From: Parashewanella tropica
GTDB lineage: Bacteria > Pseudomonadota > Gammaproteobacteria > Enterobacterales > Shewanellaceae
Length of the DNA: 64,000 nucleotides
Reading direction: 5' to 3'
Assembly: GCF_004358445.1 (NCBI RefSeq)
Contig: NZ_CP037951.1
Span: forward strand, 2,924,001-2,988,000
Part shown: in pieces, positions 56,297-64,000 of the stretch
How the letters are laid out: each line of letters starts with the position of its first letter
Numbering within the stretch: the first letter of the stretch is position 1
The notes under the pieces: generated by a model
Databases searched by the model: none
What the model saw: the letters and a program-made list of their open reading frames with translations, nothing else
What the model was told of the DNA's origin: nothing
Made by a program: the position numbers and the translations under genes

Positions 56297-56324
56297 ATAT
56301 TACTGTGTGAAGGAAATAAGTCAA
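56297..56324 (-). promoter_or_regulatory. Promoter of the tRNA operon
   Basis: TTGACT (56319-56324) and TAATAT (56297-56302) on the minus strand are 16 bases apart. A GC-rich discriminator (GTGCGCC) follows, typical of stable-RNA promoters under stringent control. Confidence 0.7.
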
Positions 56325-56495
56325 ACCCTTTTTATTTATGTCGATCCAACTGCCCTGTTTTTAATCACATTGTCGAAGGGTTATGCTAATCAGTAGTAAA
56401 TTATGTATGAAAAGTGCCAGTTTAGGTAGGTTTTGATCAGAAACGCTGAGTTTTAATAAATAAAAGATCTAGGGAGGTTTACTTCATAAAGCCCA

Positions 56496-56526
56496 AAAAA
56501 GAAAAGCCAGCTAAAAAGCTGGCCTT
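56496..56526 (-). terminator. Intrinsic terminator of csrA
   Basis: On the minus strand GCCAGCT pairs with AGCTGGC, followed by TTTTCTTTTTT. It lies about 25 bases past the csrA stop codon. Confidence 0.88.
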
Positions 56527-56547
56527 CAAAACTGCAAATCCCTATTA

Positions 56548-56748
56548 TCAGAAATTGCCGTTACTATCCTCTGATGAATTTTCTTTCTCAGACTGAATGC
56601 GTTGGTAAATTTCTTCACGGTGTACAGAGACTTCTTTTGGCGCGTTAACACCAATACGTACCTGATTACCCTTTACACCTAGTACTGTGACGGTGACTTC
56701 ATCACCAATCATCAATGTTTCACCAACTCGACGAGTCAAAATCAGCAT
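56548..56748 (-). CDS. csrA: Carbon storage regulator CsrA
   Basis: This 66-residue RNA-binding global regulator controls translation of metabolism, motility and biofilm genes by binding GGA motifs in leaders. The conserved sequence is [18 protein letters not shown], then [19 protein letters not shown]. The ribosome site AGGAG is 7 bases upstream. It lies beside the Ser/Arg tRNA operon as in other gammaproteobacteria. Confidence 0.97.
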   Translation of the reverse strand: MLILTRRVGETLMIGDEVTVTVLGVKGNQVRIGVNAPKEVSVHREEIYQRIQSEKENSSEDSNGNF

Positions 56749-57189
56749 TCGATCGCTCCTATTTTTCCATTACAGCGTACATCCGGCACATCTCCGATTT
56801 CCGCCTATTATAAGGTCAGCTTGGCTTAAATTAATAGTGTTCAATTGAGAAAACGTCATTAAATGGCGATTTGTGGTAAGCAAATGAGCAATTCAATACT
56901 CGACTTGATTTTACCGTACAAACAACTGCTAACTATTTAAATAATGCTTATAAAAAGTCGTCCTAAACCTAACATGAATACCCTCTATCCCCAAGATATC
57001 CGCTCAAGCATTCTGATTTTCAGCAACTTTATGTTCAGGTTCAGCATATTAAAGCTGTATTTGAACAAGCGGTCCACTGAGCTCTCATTAACCATTGAAG
57101 TCTCTTTTTAACCCCTAATCCCTCACTTGGTTCAGTAAGATATAAGACCTGACTTCTAACGGCTTTCTTCTTAATTTTATATCTTCAAA
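56749..57189. other. Non-coding gap between alaS and csrA
   Basis: About 440 bases without a gene. It must contain the csrA promoter near its left end. I found no ORF, RNA or repeat. In Shewanella genomes as I remember them, an aspartate kinase gene (lysC) lies here; I see no remnant of it. Confidence 0.45.
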
Positions 57190-57217
57190 AATAATGCGCC
57201 TTTAAAAGCGCATTATT
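57190..57217 (-). terminator. Intrinsic terminator of alaS
   Basis: A perfect 10-bp stem AATAATGCGC/GCGCATTATT with an 8-base loop is followed by TTTTTG on the minus strand, about 30 bases past the alaS stop codon. Confidence 0.9.
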
Positions 57218-57245
57218 TATTGTTTATAAGAAGCATTAACAAAGG

Positions 57246-59870
57246 TTAAATCAAGCGTTCCTCTAACCAAGGTAATACCTTAGTTAGTGCGTTATCTAGG
57301 TTTTCTGGTTGACTACCTCCAGCCTGTGCCATGTCAGGGCGACCACCGCCTTTACCACCCACAAAGCCAGCAACCATACCTACAAGTTCACCCGCTTTCA
57401 CTTTAGCGGTTAGGTCTTTGCTCACACCAGCGATAAGGTTCACCTTAGCGTCACCAGCAATACCTAATACAACTACACCTGTACCTAGTTTGGTTTTTAG
57501 TTGATCTTGAAGATCACGAAGCGATTTTGCATCGACACCTTCAAGTTTTTTCACTAATACTTTAATACCGTTTACTTCGACGGCTTCGTTGACTAAATCA
57601 GCACTTGCTGCCGAGGCTAACTTACCTTTAAGTTGTGCCACTTCTTTTTCAAGTAACTTAGCTTTATCAAGTTGAGCTTGAAGCTTTGCAACCAATGCAT
57701 TCGGTTCTGCTTTTAATAAAGCGGCAGCAGAAGATAATGCTTGTTGTTGAGCGTTAACCAATTCAATGGCTGCAGCACCTGTTACCGCTTCAATACGACG
57801 AACACCTGCAGCAATGCCTGATTCTTGAGTGATTTTAAATAAGCCAATATCACCCGTGCGGCCAACGTGAGTACCACCACAAAGCTCGATAGAGAAATCC
57901 CCCATAGTGACAACACGCACTTCAGAATCATATTTCTCACCAAACAGAGCCATTGCGCCTTTTTCTTTGGCCGTATCAATGTCCATCACTTCTGCTTTAA
58001 GCTCATGGTTACGACGAATTTGTTGGTTAACTAAGTTTTCAACTTCAACCAGCTCTTCAGCTTTTACAGCTTCAAAGTGAGAGAAGTCAAAACGCAATTT
58101 ATCAGGGTCAACCAATGAACCTTTCTGAGTTACATGCGTACCCAATACTTGACGAAGTGCAGCGTGTAATAAGTGAGTCACACTGTGATTCAGTTGAGTA
58201 CGATGACGACGTTGCTTATTAACTTGAGCCGCTACGCTAACACCCATTTTTACAGAACCAGAAACAAGCTTACCAATATGACCAAAGGCTTGACCGTACT
58301 TTTGAGTATCTTTAACTTCAAACTCAAAATCTTCGCCAGTTAGCATGCCACTATCACCAACTTGACCACCAGACTCTGCATAAAATGGCGTTTGCTCCAA
58401 TACGATAATGGCTTCATCACCAGCTGATAACTCTGAAACTTCTTCACCTTCTTTAAGCAGTTTGATCACACTACTGTTATCAGCCAATAGCTCATAACCT
58501 GTAAAATCGGTCGTTTCTTCAAGAGTGATCGCTGATGAGTAATCGGCACTGAATTGACCAGCGGCTTGCGCACGCGCTTTTTGCTTCGCCATTTCAGCTT
58601 CAAAACCGGCTTCATCTACATCAATTTCACGCTCACGGCAAACATCAGCGGTTAAATCGACAGGGAAACCATAGGTGTCATAAAGCTTAAATAGGGTTAC
58701 ACCATCTAAAACTTTACCGTCTAACTCATTAAGAGCTGCATCTAAAATATTCAGACCACGCTCAAGAGTACGTGCGAATTGTTCTTCTTCCGCTTGCAGG
58801 GCTTTTTCAACAATCGCTTGAACTTCTTTTAATCCATTTGCAGCATCGCCCATCACTTCAATTAAGGTAGGAACGAGCTTGTAGAAGAAAGTATCTGTTG
58901 CACCAAGCTTGTTGCCGTGACGAACAGCACGACGAATGATGCGACGTAAAACATAACCGCGACCTTCGTTCGATGGCATTACGCCATCGGCAATCAAAAA
59001 TGCACAAGAACGAATGTGATCAGCAATGACTCTAAGTGATTTATTTTCGAGATCTTTTGCACCAGTAAGTTCCGCTGCTTTAGCAATTAATTTCTGGAAA
59101 ATGTCGATGTCGTAGTTTGAGTGACCACCTTGCAAAATGGCAGCAATACGCTCAATCCCCATCCCTGTATCTACAGATGGTTTTGGTAGTGGCTCCATCG
59201 TACCGTCTGGTTGACGGTTGTATTGCATGAATACTAGGTTCCAGATCTCAATGAAACGATCACCGTCTTCTTCTGGAGTACCTGGACGACCACCCCAAAT
59301 GTGTTCACCGTGATCATAAAAGATCTCTGTACATGGACCACAAGGACCAGTGTCACCCATTTGCCAGAAGTTGTCAGAAGCGTATTGAGCACCTTTGTTA
59401 TCGCCAATGCGAATAATGCTATCTTCAGGTACACCAACTTTATCACGCCAAATACTGAATGCTTCATCATCAGTTTCATAAACCGTAACGCAAAGCTTTT
59501 CTTTTGGAAGCTTTAACTCTTCAGTTAAAAACGTCCAAGCAAAATTGATGGCATCTTCTTTAAAGTAATCACCAAAACTGAAGTTACCCAGCATTTCAAA
59601 AAAGGTATGGTGACGAGCGGTGTAACCAACATTATCCAAATCGTTGTGTTTACCACCAGCACGTACACATCGCTGTGATGTAGTGGCACGAGTATAAGAA
59701 CGCTTCTCTTGCCCTAAAAACAAATCTTTGAACTGGTTCATACCAGCATTGGTAAACAATAATGTTGGATCGTTGTGCGGAACCAACGAACTGCTATCGA
59801 CAATTTGGTGACCATTGCGACCAAAAAACTCTAAAAACGCGGTTCTAAGCGCGGCAGTGGTTTGATACAT
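57246..59870 (-). CDS. alaS: Alanyl-tRNA synthetase
   Basis: This 874-residue class II synthetase charges tRNA-Ala. Catalytic-domain motifs are [15 protein letters not shown] and [17 protein letters not shown]. The editing domain has the zinc/histidine residues [12 protein letters not shown] and the [13 protein letters not shown] block. The C-terminal domain ends with the glycine-rich [18 protein letters not shown]. The length is normal. recX and recA lie upstream on the same strand, separated by a 236-base gap. Confidence 0.97.
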   Translation of the reverse strand: MYQTTAALRTAFLEFFGRNGHQIVDSSSLVPHNDPTLLFTNAGMNQFKDLFLGQEKRSYTRATTSQRCVRAGGKHNDLDNVGYTARHHTFFEMLGNFSFGDYFKEDAINFAWTFLTEELKLPKEKLCVTVYETDDEAFSIWRDKVGVPEDSIIRIGDNKGAQYASDNFWQMGDTGPCGPCTEIFYDHGEHIWGGRPGTPEEDGDRFIEIWNLVFMQYNRQPDGTMEPLPKPSVDTGMGIERIAAILQGGHSNYDIDIFQKLIAKAAELTGAKDLENKSLRVIADHIRSCAFLIADGVMPSNEGRGYVLRRIIRRAVRHGNKLGATDTFFYKLVPTLIEVMGDAANGLKEVQAIVEKALQAEEEQFARTLERGLNILDAALNELDGKVLDGVTLFKLYDTYGFPVDLTADVCREREIDVDEAGFEAEMAKQKARAQAAGQFSADYSSAITLEETTDFTGYELLADNSSVIKLLKEGEEVSELSAGDEAIIVLEQTPFYAESGGQVGDSGMLTGEDFEFEVKDTQKYGQAFGHIGKLVSGSVKMGVSVAAQVNKQRRHRTQLNHSVTHLLHAALRQVLGTHVTQKGSLVDPDKLRFDFSHFEAVKAEELVEVENLVNQQIRRNHELKAEVMDIDTAKEKGAMALFGEKYDSEVRVVTMGDFSIELCGGTHVGRTGDIGLFKITQESGIAAGVRRIEAVTGAAAIELVNAQQQALSSAAALLKAEPNALVAKLQAQLDKAKLLEKEVAQLKGKLASAASADLVNEAVEVNGIKVLVKKLEGVDAKSLRDLQDQLKTKLGTGVVVLGIAGDAKVNLIAGVSKDLTAKVKAGELVGMVAGFVGGKGGGRPDMAQAGGSQPENLDNALTKVLPWLEERLI

Positions 59871-60003
59871 GAACTCGTCCTGAAATTGGAAAGATTAAAT
59901 CAGCAAGCGACAACGTTTTTGTTCTATTCGCTTTTGCCCACAGTGAAATGCGGTGATTATATACTGATAACCACCGGAAATACATGTTATAAAAGGTTTG
60001 AAT

Positions 60004-60025
60004 TAAAAAATAAGCAACTGCTTAA
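60004..60025 (-). terminator. Weak intrinsic terminator after recX
   Basis: On the minus strand TAAGC and GCTTA flank AGTT and are followed by TTTTTT. It lies about 80 bases past the recX stop codon, before the alaS leader. Confidence 0.5.
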
Positions 60026-60106
60026 TAAAGAGCTTAAAATGGGCTTTAAATCAATTTCGATATACTCATTGATTAGGGTGTGTTTAGAGAAAATAATCAA
60101 AGTGAA

Positions 60107-60559
60107 TTAATCGTCTTCACTCACATGCAAGGCATAATTGGCTTGTTCGTAATCGAATCCTTGTCCCAATAAAAAGCGAATACGTTTAGCTTTCTCGTTG
60201 TAACCTGCTGCCGGTTTTCCCGCATACTTTTTCATTGCTTTTTCTTTGGCAAGTTCAAACCAGTCACAATCTGAATTTTCTATCGCTTGTGATATGACTT
60301 CAGAAGATAGCCCTTTAAGTGACATGGCTTGGCGAATTCGAATTACACCATGACCTTTATAGATATGACTTCTCAGCAATGATTCTGCATAACGAGAATC
60401 ATTAAGGTAGCCACTAGCTTCACATTCATCGAGGGCAATCTCGATATCTGTAAGCTCGAAGTCTTTTTTGACGAGTTTATCGTGGATTTGTTTGCGGGAA
60501 TAATCACGGCCAGCTAATAAGCTGACCGCGTAGGATTTGGCTGTTGGTGTGTTAGACAC
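60107..60559 (-). CDS. recX: RecA regulatory protein RecX
   Basis: This 150-residue helical protein binds and inhibits RecA filaments. The family pattern is present (AVSLLAGRDYSRKQIHDKL, SGYLNDSRYAESLLRSHIYKG, IRFLLGQGFDYEQA). It begins 4 bases after the recA stop codon, so the two share a transcript. Confidence 0.93.
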   Translation of the reverse strand: MSNTPTAKSYAVSLLAGRDYSRKQIHDKLVKKDFELTDIEIALDECEASGYLNDSRYAESLLRSHIYKGHGVIRIRQAMSLKGLSSEVISQAIENSDCDWFELAKEKAMKKYAGKPAAGYNEKAKRIRFLLGQGFDYEQANYALHVSEDD

Positions 60560-60563
60560 TGGT

Positions 60564-61622
60564 TTAGAATACTTCGCCAGTTTCTAAATCAACGTTTTCT
60601 TCACCTTCAGCAGCTTGATTAGCTTCTGCTTTACCTAGAAGAAGAGCACGAAGTTGCTGATCGATCTCTTGTGCAACAGCAGGGTTTTCAATCATAAACT
60701 TACCTGCATTTGCACGACCTTGACCAATCTTGTCACCTTTATAACTGTACCAAGCGCCAGCCTTTTCGATGATCTTATGTTGAACACCTAGGTCAACTAA
60801 CTCACCATTGCTGTTGATACCTTGTCCATAAAGGATTTGGAAATCAGCTTGCTTAAATGGTGCGGCAATCTTGTTCTTAACCACTTTAACGCGGGTTTCG
60901 TTACCAACAACTTGGTCGCCTTCTTTAATCGCACCAGTACGACGGATATCTAAACGAACAGAAGCGTAGAATTTAAGTGCGTTACCACCAGTTGTGGTTT
61001 CTGGGTTACCAAACATTACACCAATCTTCATACGGATCTGGTTAATGAAGATAAGTAACGTGTTAGACTGCTTTAGGTTACCCGCAAGCTTACGCATAGC
61101 TTGGCTCATCATACGAGCCGCTAAGCCCATGTGTGAATCACCGATTTCGCCTTCAATTTCAGCTTTTGGAGTAAGAGCCGCAACCGAGTCAACAATGATG
61201 ACATCTACCGCACCAGAGCGAGTTAATGCATCACAAATTTCAAGTGCTTGCTCACCAGTATCTGGTTGTGAACACAGTAGGTTATCAATATCTACGCCTA
61301 GGTTTTTAGCGTAACCAGGATCAAGCGCGTGCTCGGCATCAATAAAGGCACAGGTCTTACCTTGTTTTTGCGCTGCTGCGATAACTTCAAGGGTCAAAGT
61401 CGTTTTACCAGAAGATTCAGGACCGTAGATCTCAACGATACGTCCCATTGGTAAACCACCCGCACCCAATGCGGCATCCAATGACAGCGAACCAGTAGAA
61501 ATGGTTTCTACATCCATTGAGCGGTCTTCGCCCAAACGCATGATAGAACCTTTACCAAATTGCTTTTCAATTTGTCCCAATACTGCGCTCAGTGCTTTTT
61601 CTTTGTTTGCATCTGCTGCCAT
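60564..61622 (-). CDS. recA: Recombinase RecA
   Basis: This 352-residue protein performs homologous recombination and triggers LexA self-cleavage. Walker A is GPESSGKTT (about residues 66-74), Walker B is [12 protein letters not shown], and the L2 region follows [20 protein letters not shown]. The start [20 protein letters not shown] is typical. The promoter contains a LexA box. recX follows directly. Confidence 0.98.
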   Translation of the reverse strand: MAADANKEKALSAVLGQIEKQFGKGSIMRLGEDRSMDVETISTGSLSLDAALGAGGLPMGRIVEIYGPESSGKTTLTLEVIAAAQKQGKTCAFIDAEHALDPGYAKNLGVDIDNLLCSQPDTGEQALEICDALTRSGAVDVIIVDSVAALTPKAEIEGEIGDSHMGLAARMMSQAMRKLAGNLKQSNTLLIFINQIRMKIGVMFGNPETTTGGNALKFYASVRLDIRRTGAIKEGDQVVGNETRVKVVKNKIAAPFKQADFQILYGQGINSNGELVDLGVQHKIIEKAGAWYSYKGDKIGQGRANAGKFMIENPAVAQEIDQQLRALLLGKAEANQAAEGEENVDLETGEVF

Positions 61623-61670
61623 TGTTGTTCCCTCGTGGATATGTAACTCAATTCGATTTAATTGTCAGTT

Positions 61671-61698
61671 AGTATACTGTACAATCATACAGTATCAA
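61671..61698 (-). promoter_or_regulatory. recA promoter with embedded LexA box
   Basis: On the minus strand TTGATA (61693-61698) and TATACT (61671-61676) are 16 bases apart, and the spacer is exactly CTGTATGATTGTACAG, a LexA box. Bound LexA would block RNA polymerase directly. Confidence 0.9.
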
Positions 61699-61801
61699 GT
61701 GTTATTGAAAATAATTTTTAACTTCTTATCGGATCACGAATTTAATTCTTGCTAATATAGCCGTCAAAGATTTTTATTGAGATAGGGCTTTTCTCTTTCC
61801 C

Positions 61802-64000
61802 ATGAATGCCGAACTAGCAAACTTAGACAGCCACACGCCAATGATGCGTCAATACCTTACGATGAAAGCTCAACATGCTGATATGTTGCTGTTTTATCGA
61901 ATGGGGGATTTTTACGAACTTTTTTATGATGACGCTAAACGTGCCGCTGAGTTATTGGGGATTTCACTTACTGCACGCGGCAAAAGCGGTGGCAATCCTA
62001 TCCCAATGGCAGGTATACCTTATCATTCAGTTGAGGGCTATCTGGCAAAATTAGTTCAATTAGGTGAATCTGCTGCAATCTGTGAGCAAGTGGGCGATCC
62101 AGCGACATCAAAAGGTCCTGTTGAGCGTAAAGTAGTACGTATTATCACTCCGGGCACTCTTACTGATGAAGCTTTGCTACAAGAGCACAAAGATAACTTA
62201 TTAGCTGCGGTTTATGGTCGACAAAATCTATTCGGTTACGCCACATTAGATGTTGCTTCAGGTCGATTTGTCGTTAGCGAACTCAACTCATTAGAAGCGT
62301 TAGAAGCTGAGCTACAACGTACTAATCCTGCTGAATTACTGTATAGCGAAGATTTCTCAGAGTTGACCTTAATTGGCTCAATTAAAGGTAGCCGTCGTCG
62401 CCCAGAATGGGAATTTGATTACGACACTGGCATGAAAATGCTGCTTGAACAATTTGGTACTAAAGATCTGCGTGGCTTTGGCATTGGCGATGCCCGATTA
62501 TCATTACAAGCCGCAGGTTGTTTGATGCAGTATGTTAAAGACACTCAACGTGCCGCCCTGCCCCACATTAATGCCATTACTCGTTTTAATCAAAACGACA
62601 GTATTGTACTGGATGCAGCTACTCGTAAAAACTTAGAACTGACTCAAAACCTATCAGGTGGGTTTGATAATACCTTAGCGTCAGTGCTCGACAGTACGGC
62701 TACGCCGATGGGCAGTCGAATGTTGCAACGCTGGATCCACCAGCCATTGACCAATCATGCTCACATTCAAGCTCGTCACCAAGCCGTATCCGAACTAATC
62801 GATGCCAATTTATATGATGAGCTACACGACTTTCTAAAAGGGTTAGGGGATGTTGAACGAATCATTGCCAGATTAGCACTTCGAACCGCAAGACCAAGAG
62901 ATTTTGCACGACTTCGCCAAGCACTGGAAGTGTTACCTGAAATTCAAAATTTGATGTCAGATGCAGAGTCAGCGCATCTACAACTATTAACTCGACTATT
63001 GGGCGAGTTTCCAGCAGAACTAGAGTTACTGCAAAACGCCATTGTAGATAACCCGCCAATGCTGATCCGCGATGGTGGCGTCATCAAAGAAGGCTATAAC
63101 GCAGAGCTTGATGAGTGGCGTCAACTGAGTGATGGTGCTACGAGTTACCTAGAACAAATGGAACTTCGTGAACGCGAGCAAACCGGTATTCCAACCCTAA
63201 AAGTGGGCTACAACCGTGTGCATGGCTATTACATTGAAGTGAGTAAAGCCCAGTCAGCCAATGTTCCGCTGTCTTATCAACGCAGACAAACCCTTAAAAA
63301 TACTGAAAGATACATTACTCCTGAGCTGAAAGAGCACGAAGAAAAAGTCCTTTCTAGCCAAGGAAAAGCGCTTGCACTTGAAAAACAGTTATGGGAACAA
63401 CTATTTGATTTGCTGATGCCACAACTGGCACCTTTACAGCAGTTTGCTAAATCCGCTGCTGAGCTTGATGTGCTAAGTTGTTTTGCTGAGCGTGCTGAAA
63501 TGCAAAATTACACTTGCCCAGAACTTACAAGCGTTACTGGTATTCATATTGATGCAGGGCGTCACCCTGTGGTTGAGTATGTCAGTGATGTCCCTTTTAT
63601 CGCTAATCCTGTTGAGCTAAACAACCAGCGCCGTATGTTGATGGTCACAGGTCCAAACATGGGCGGTAAATCAACTTATATGCGCCAAACGGCATTAATC
63701 ACTTTAATGGCTCATATTGGTTGTTTTGTTCCAGCTGAAAAAGCGGTTATTGGACCGATTGATCGCATCTTTACTCGTATTGGAGCATCAGACGATCTCG
63801 CCTCAGGTCGTTCAACCTTTATGGTAGAAATGACCGAAACCGCCAACATTCTTCATAATGCCACGCAAAACTCTTTGGTATTGATGGATGAAATTGGCCG
63901 TGGAACCTCAACCTATGATGGTCTATCCCTCGCTTGGGCAGCCGCTGAATATCTTGCCACTAAACTACAAGCGTTAACGCTTTTTGCTACCCATTACTTT
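61802..64000 (+). CDS. mutS: DNA mismatch repair protein MutS (3' end outside the window)
   Basis: The first 733 codons of MutS are present, open to the window edge. The mismatch-binding domain carries [15 protein letters not shown] (the Phe-x-Glu motif that stacks on mismatches, near residue 38). The ATPase domain has Walker [11 protein letters not shown] near 618 and Walker [17 protein letters not shown] near 694. MutS recognises mismatches and recruits MutL. The start at 61802 lacks a clear ribosome site. It diverges from recA. Confidence 0.97.
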   Translation, partial: MNAELANLDSHTPMMRQYLTMKAQHADMLLFYRMGDFYELFYDDAKRAAELLGISLTARGKSGGNPIPMAGIPYHSVEGYLAKLVQLGESAAICEQVGDPATSKGPVERKVVRIITPGTLTDEALLQEHKDNLLAAVYGRQNLFGYATLDVASGRFVVSELNSLEALEAELQRTNPAELLYSEDFSELTLIGSIKGSRRRPEWEFDYDTGMKMLLEQFGTKDLRGFGIGDARLSLQAAGCLMQYVKDTQRAALPHINAITRFNQNDSIVLDAATRKNLELTQNLSGGFDNTLASVLDSTATPMGSRMLQRWIHQPLTNHAHIQARHQAVSELIDANLYDELHDFLKGLGDVERIIARLALRTARPRDFARLRQALEVLPEIQNLMSDAESAHLQLLTRLLGEFPAELELLQNAIVDNPPMLIRDGGVIKEGYNAELDEWRQLSDGATSYLEQMELREREQTGIPTLKVGYNRVHGYYIEVSKAQSANVPLSYQRRQTLKNTERYITPELKEHEEKVLSSQGKALALEKQLWEQLFDLLMPQLAPLQQFAKSAAELDVLSCFAERAEMQNYTCPELTSVTGIHIDAGRHPVVEYVSDVPFIANPVELNNQRRMLMVTGPNMGGKSTYMRQTALITLMAHIGCFVPAEKAVIGPIDRIFTRIGASDDLASGRSTFMVEMTETANILHNATQNSLVLMDEIGRGTSTYDGLSLAWAAAEYLATKLQALTLFATHYF

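Overview
The window comes from a marine gammaproteobacterium of the Shewanella group. The gene neighbourhoods recA-recX-alaS-csrA with Ser/Arg tRNAs, fabB-mnmC, yfcL-NAD kinase-aroC-prmB-smrB-sixA-M16 protease and fadI-fadJ-MoxR-DUF58-VWA-BatD-sigma-DUF3379 are those I know from Shewanella. The GC content looks moderate (about 40% by eye). Several eukaryote-like proteins are scattered among these core genes, which points to a host-associated relative such as Parashewanella. That genus name is an inference, not a match.

Layout. 0.2-8.1 kb: three outer-membrane protein genes on the minus strand, namely a frameshifted TonB-dependent receptor, an Oar-like TonB receptor and a general porin. 8.2-15.1 kb: polB and dinG diverge around a near-consensus LexA box, and dinG is followed by a TSUP transporter, priC and a histone-deacetylase-like hydrolase. 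15.1-19.9 kb: an accessory block of three unfamiliar minus-strand genes; one product ends in a polybasic CaaX-type prenylation motif and another is a membrane protein with an internal duplication. 20.1-23.1 kb: the SRP RNA gene, fabB and a one-domain mnmC. 23.1-24.5 kb: a MITE-like element and a gene for a Ser-rich, coiled-coil protein with two Death-fold-like regions. 24.5-32.3 kb: housekeeping genes from yfcL to an insulinase-family protease. 32.5-36.8 kb: a large propeller/PAS/GGDEF/EAL receptor. 36.9-37.4 kb: a small two-gene unit behind a sigma-54-type promoter, encoding a secreted 99-residue protein made of six copies of ADPTIRL plus a 38-residue companion. 37.8-41.2 kb: fadIJ. 41.5-49.8 kb: a MoxR/Bat-type operon with a sigma factor and anti-sigma gene. 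49.8-55.5 kb: a zinc-ribbon protein, a PhnA-like protein, an ankyrin protein, ogt and an ABC exporter. 55.6-56.3 kb: a tRNA operon (Ser, four Arg, Ser). 56.5-64 kb: csrA, alaS, recX, recA and the start of mutS.

How the parts relate. DNA repair is well represented: LexA boxes lie between polB and dinG and inside the recA promoter, and recX, mutS, ogt and priC are also present. Fatty-acid metabolism appears as fabB (synthesis) and fadIJ (degradation), with a FadR-like and a PsrA-like site upstream of fadI. Envelope functions include the two TonB receptors, the porin and the Bat-type operon.

The most unusual material is (a) the repeat-peptide unit at 36.9-37.4 kb, whose repeats keep the same protein sequence while their codons differ, and (b) a dispersed set of eukaryote-like proteins (CaaX, Death-fold-like, ankyrin) that look like host-directed effectors. 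No secretion apparatus lies in this window, so the effector role is inferred.
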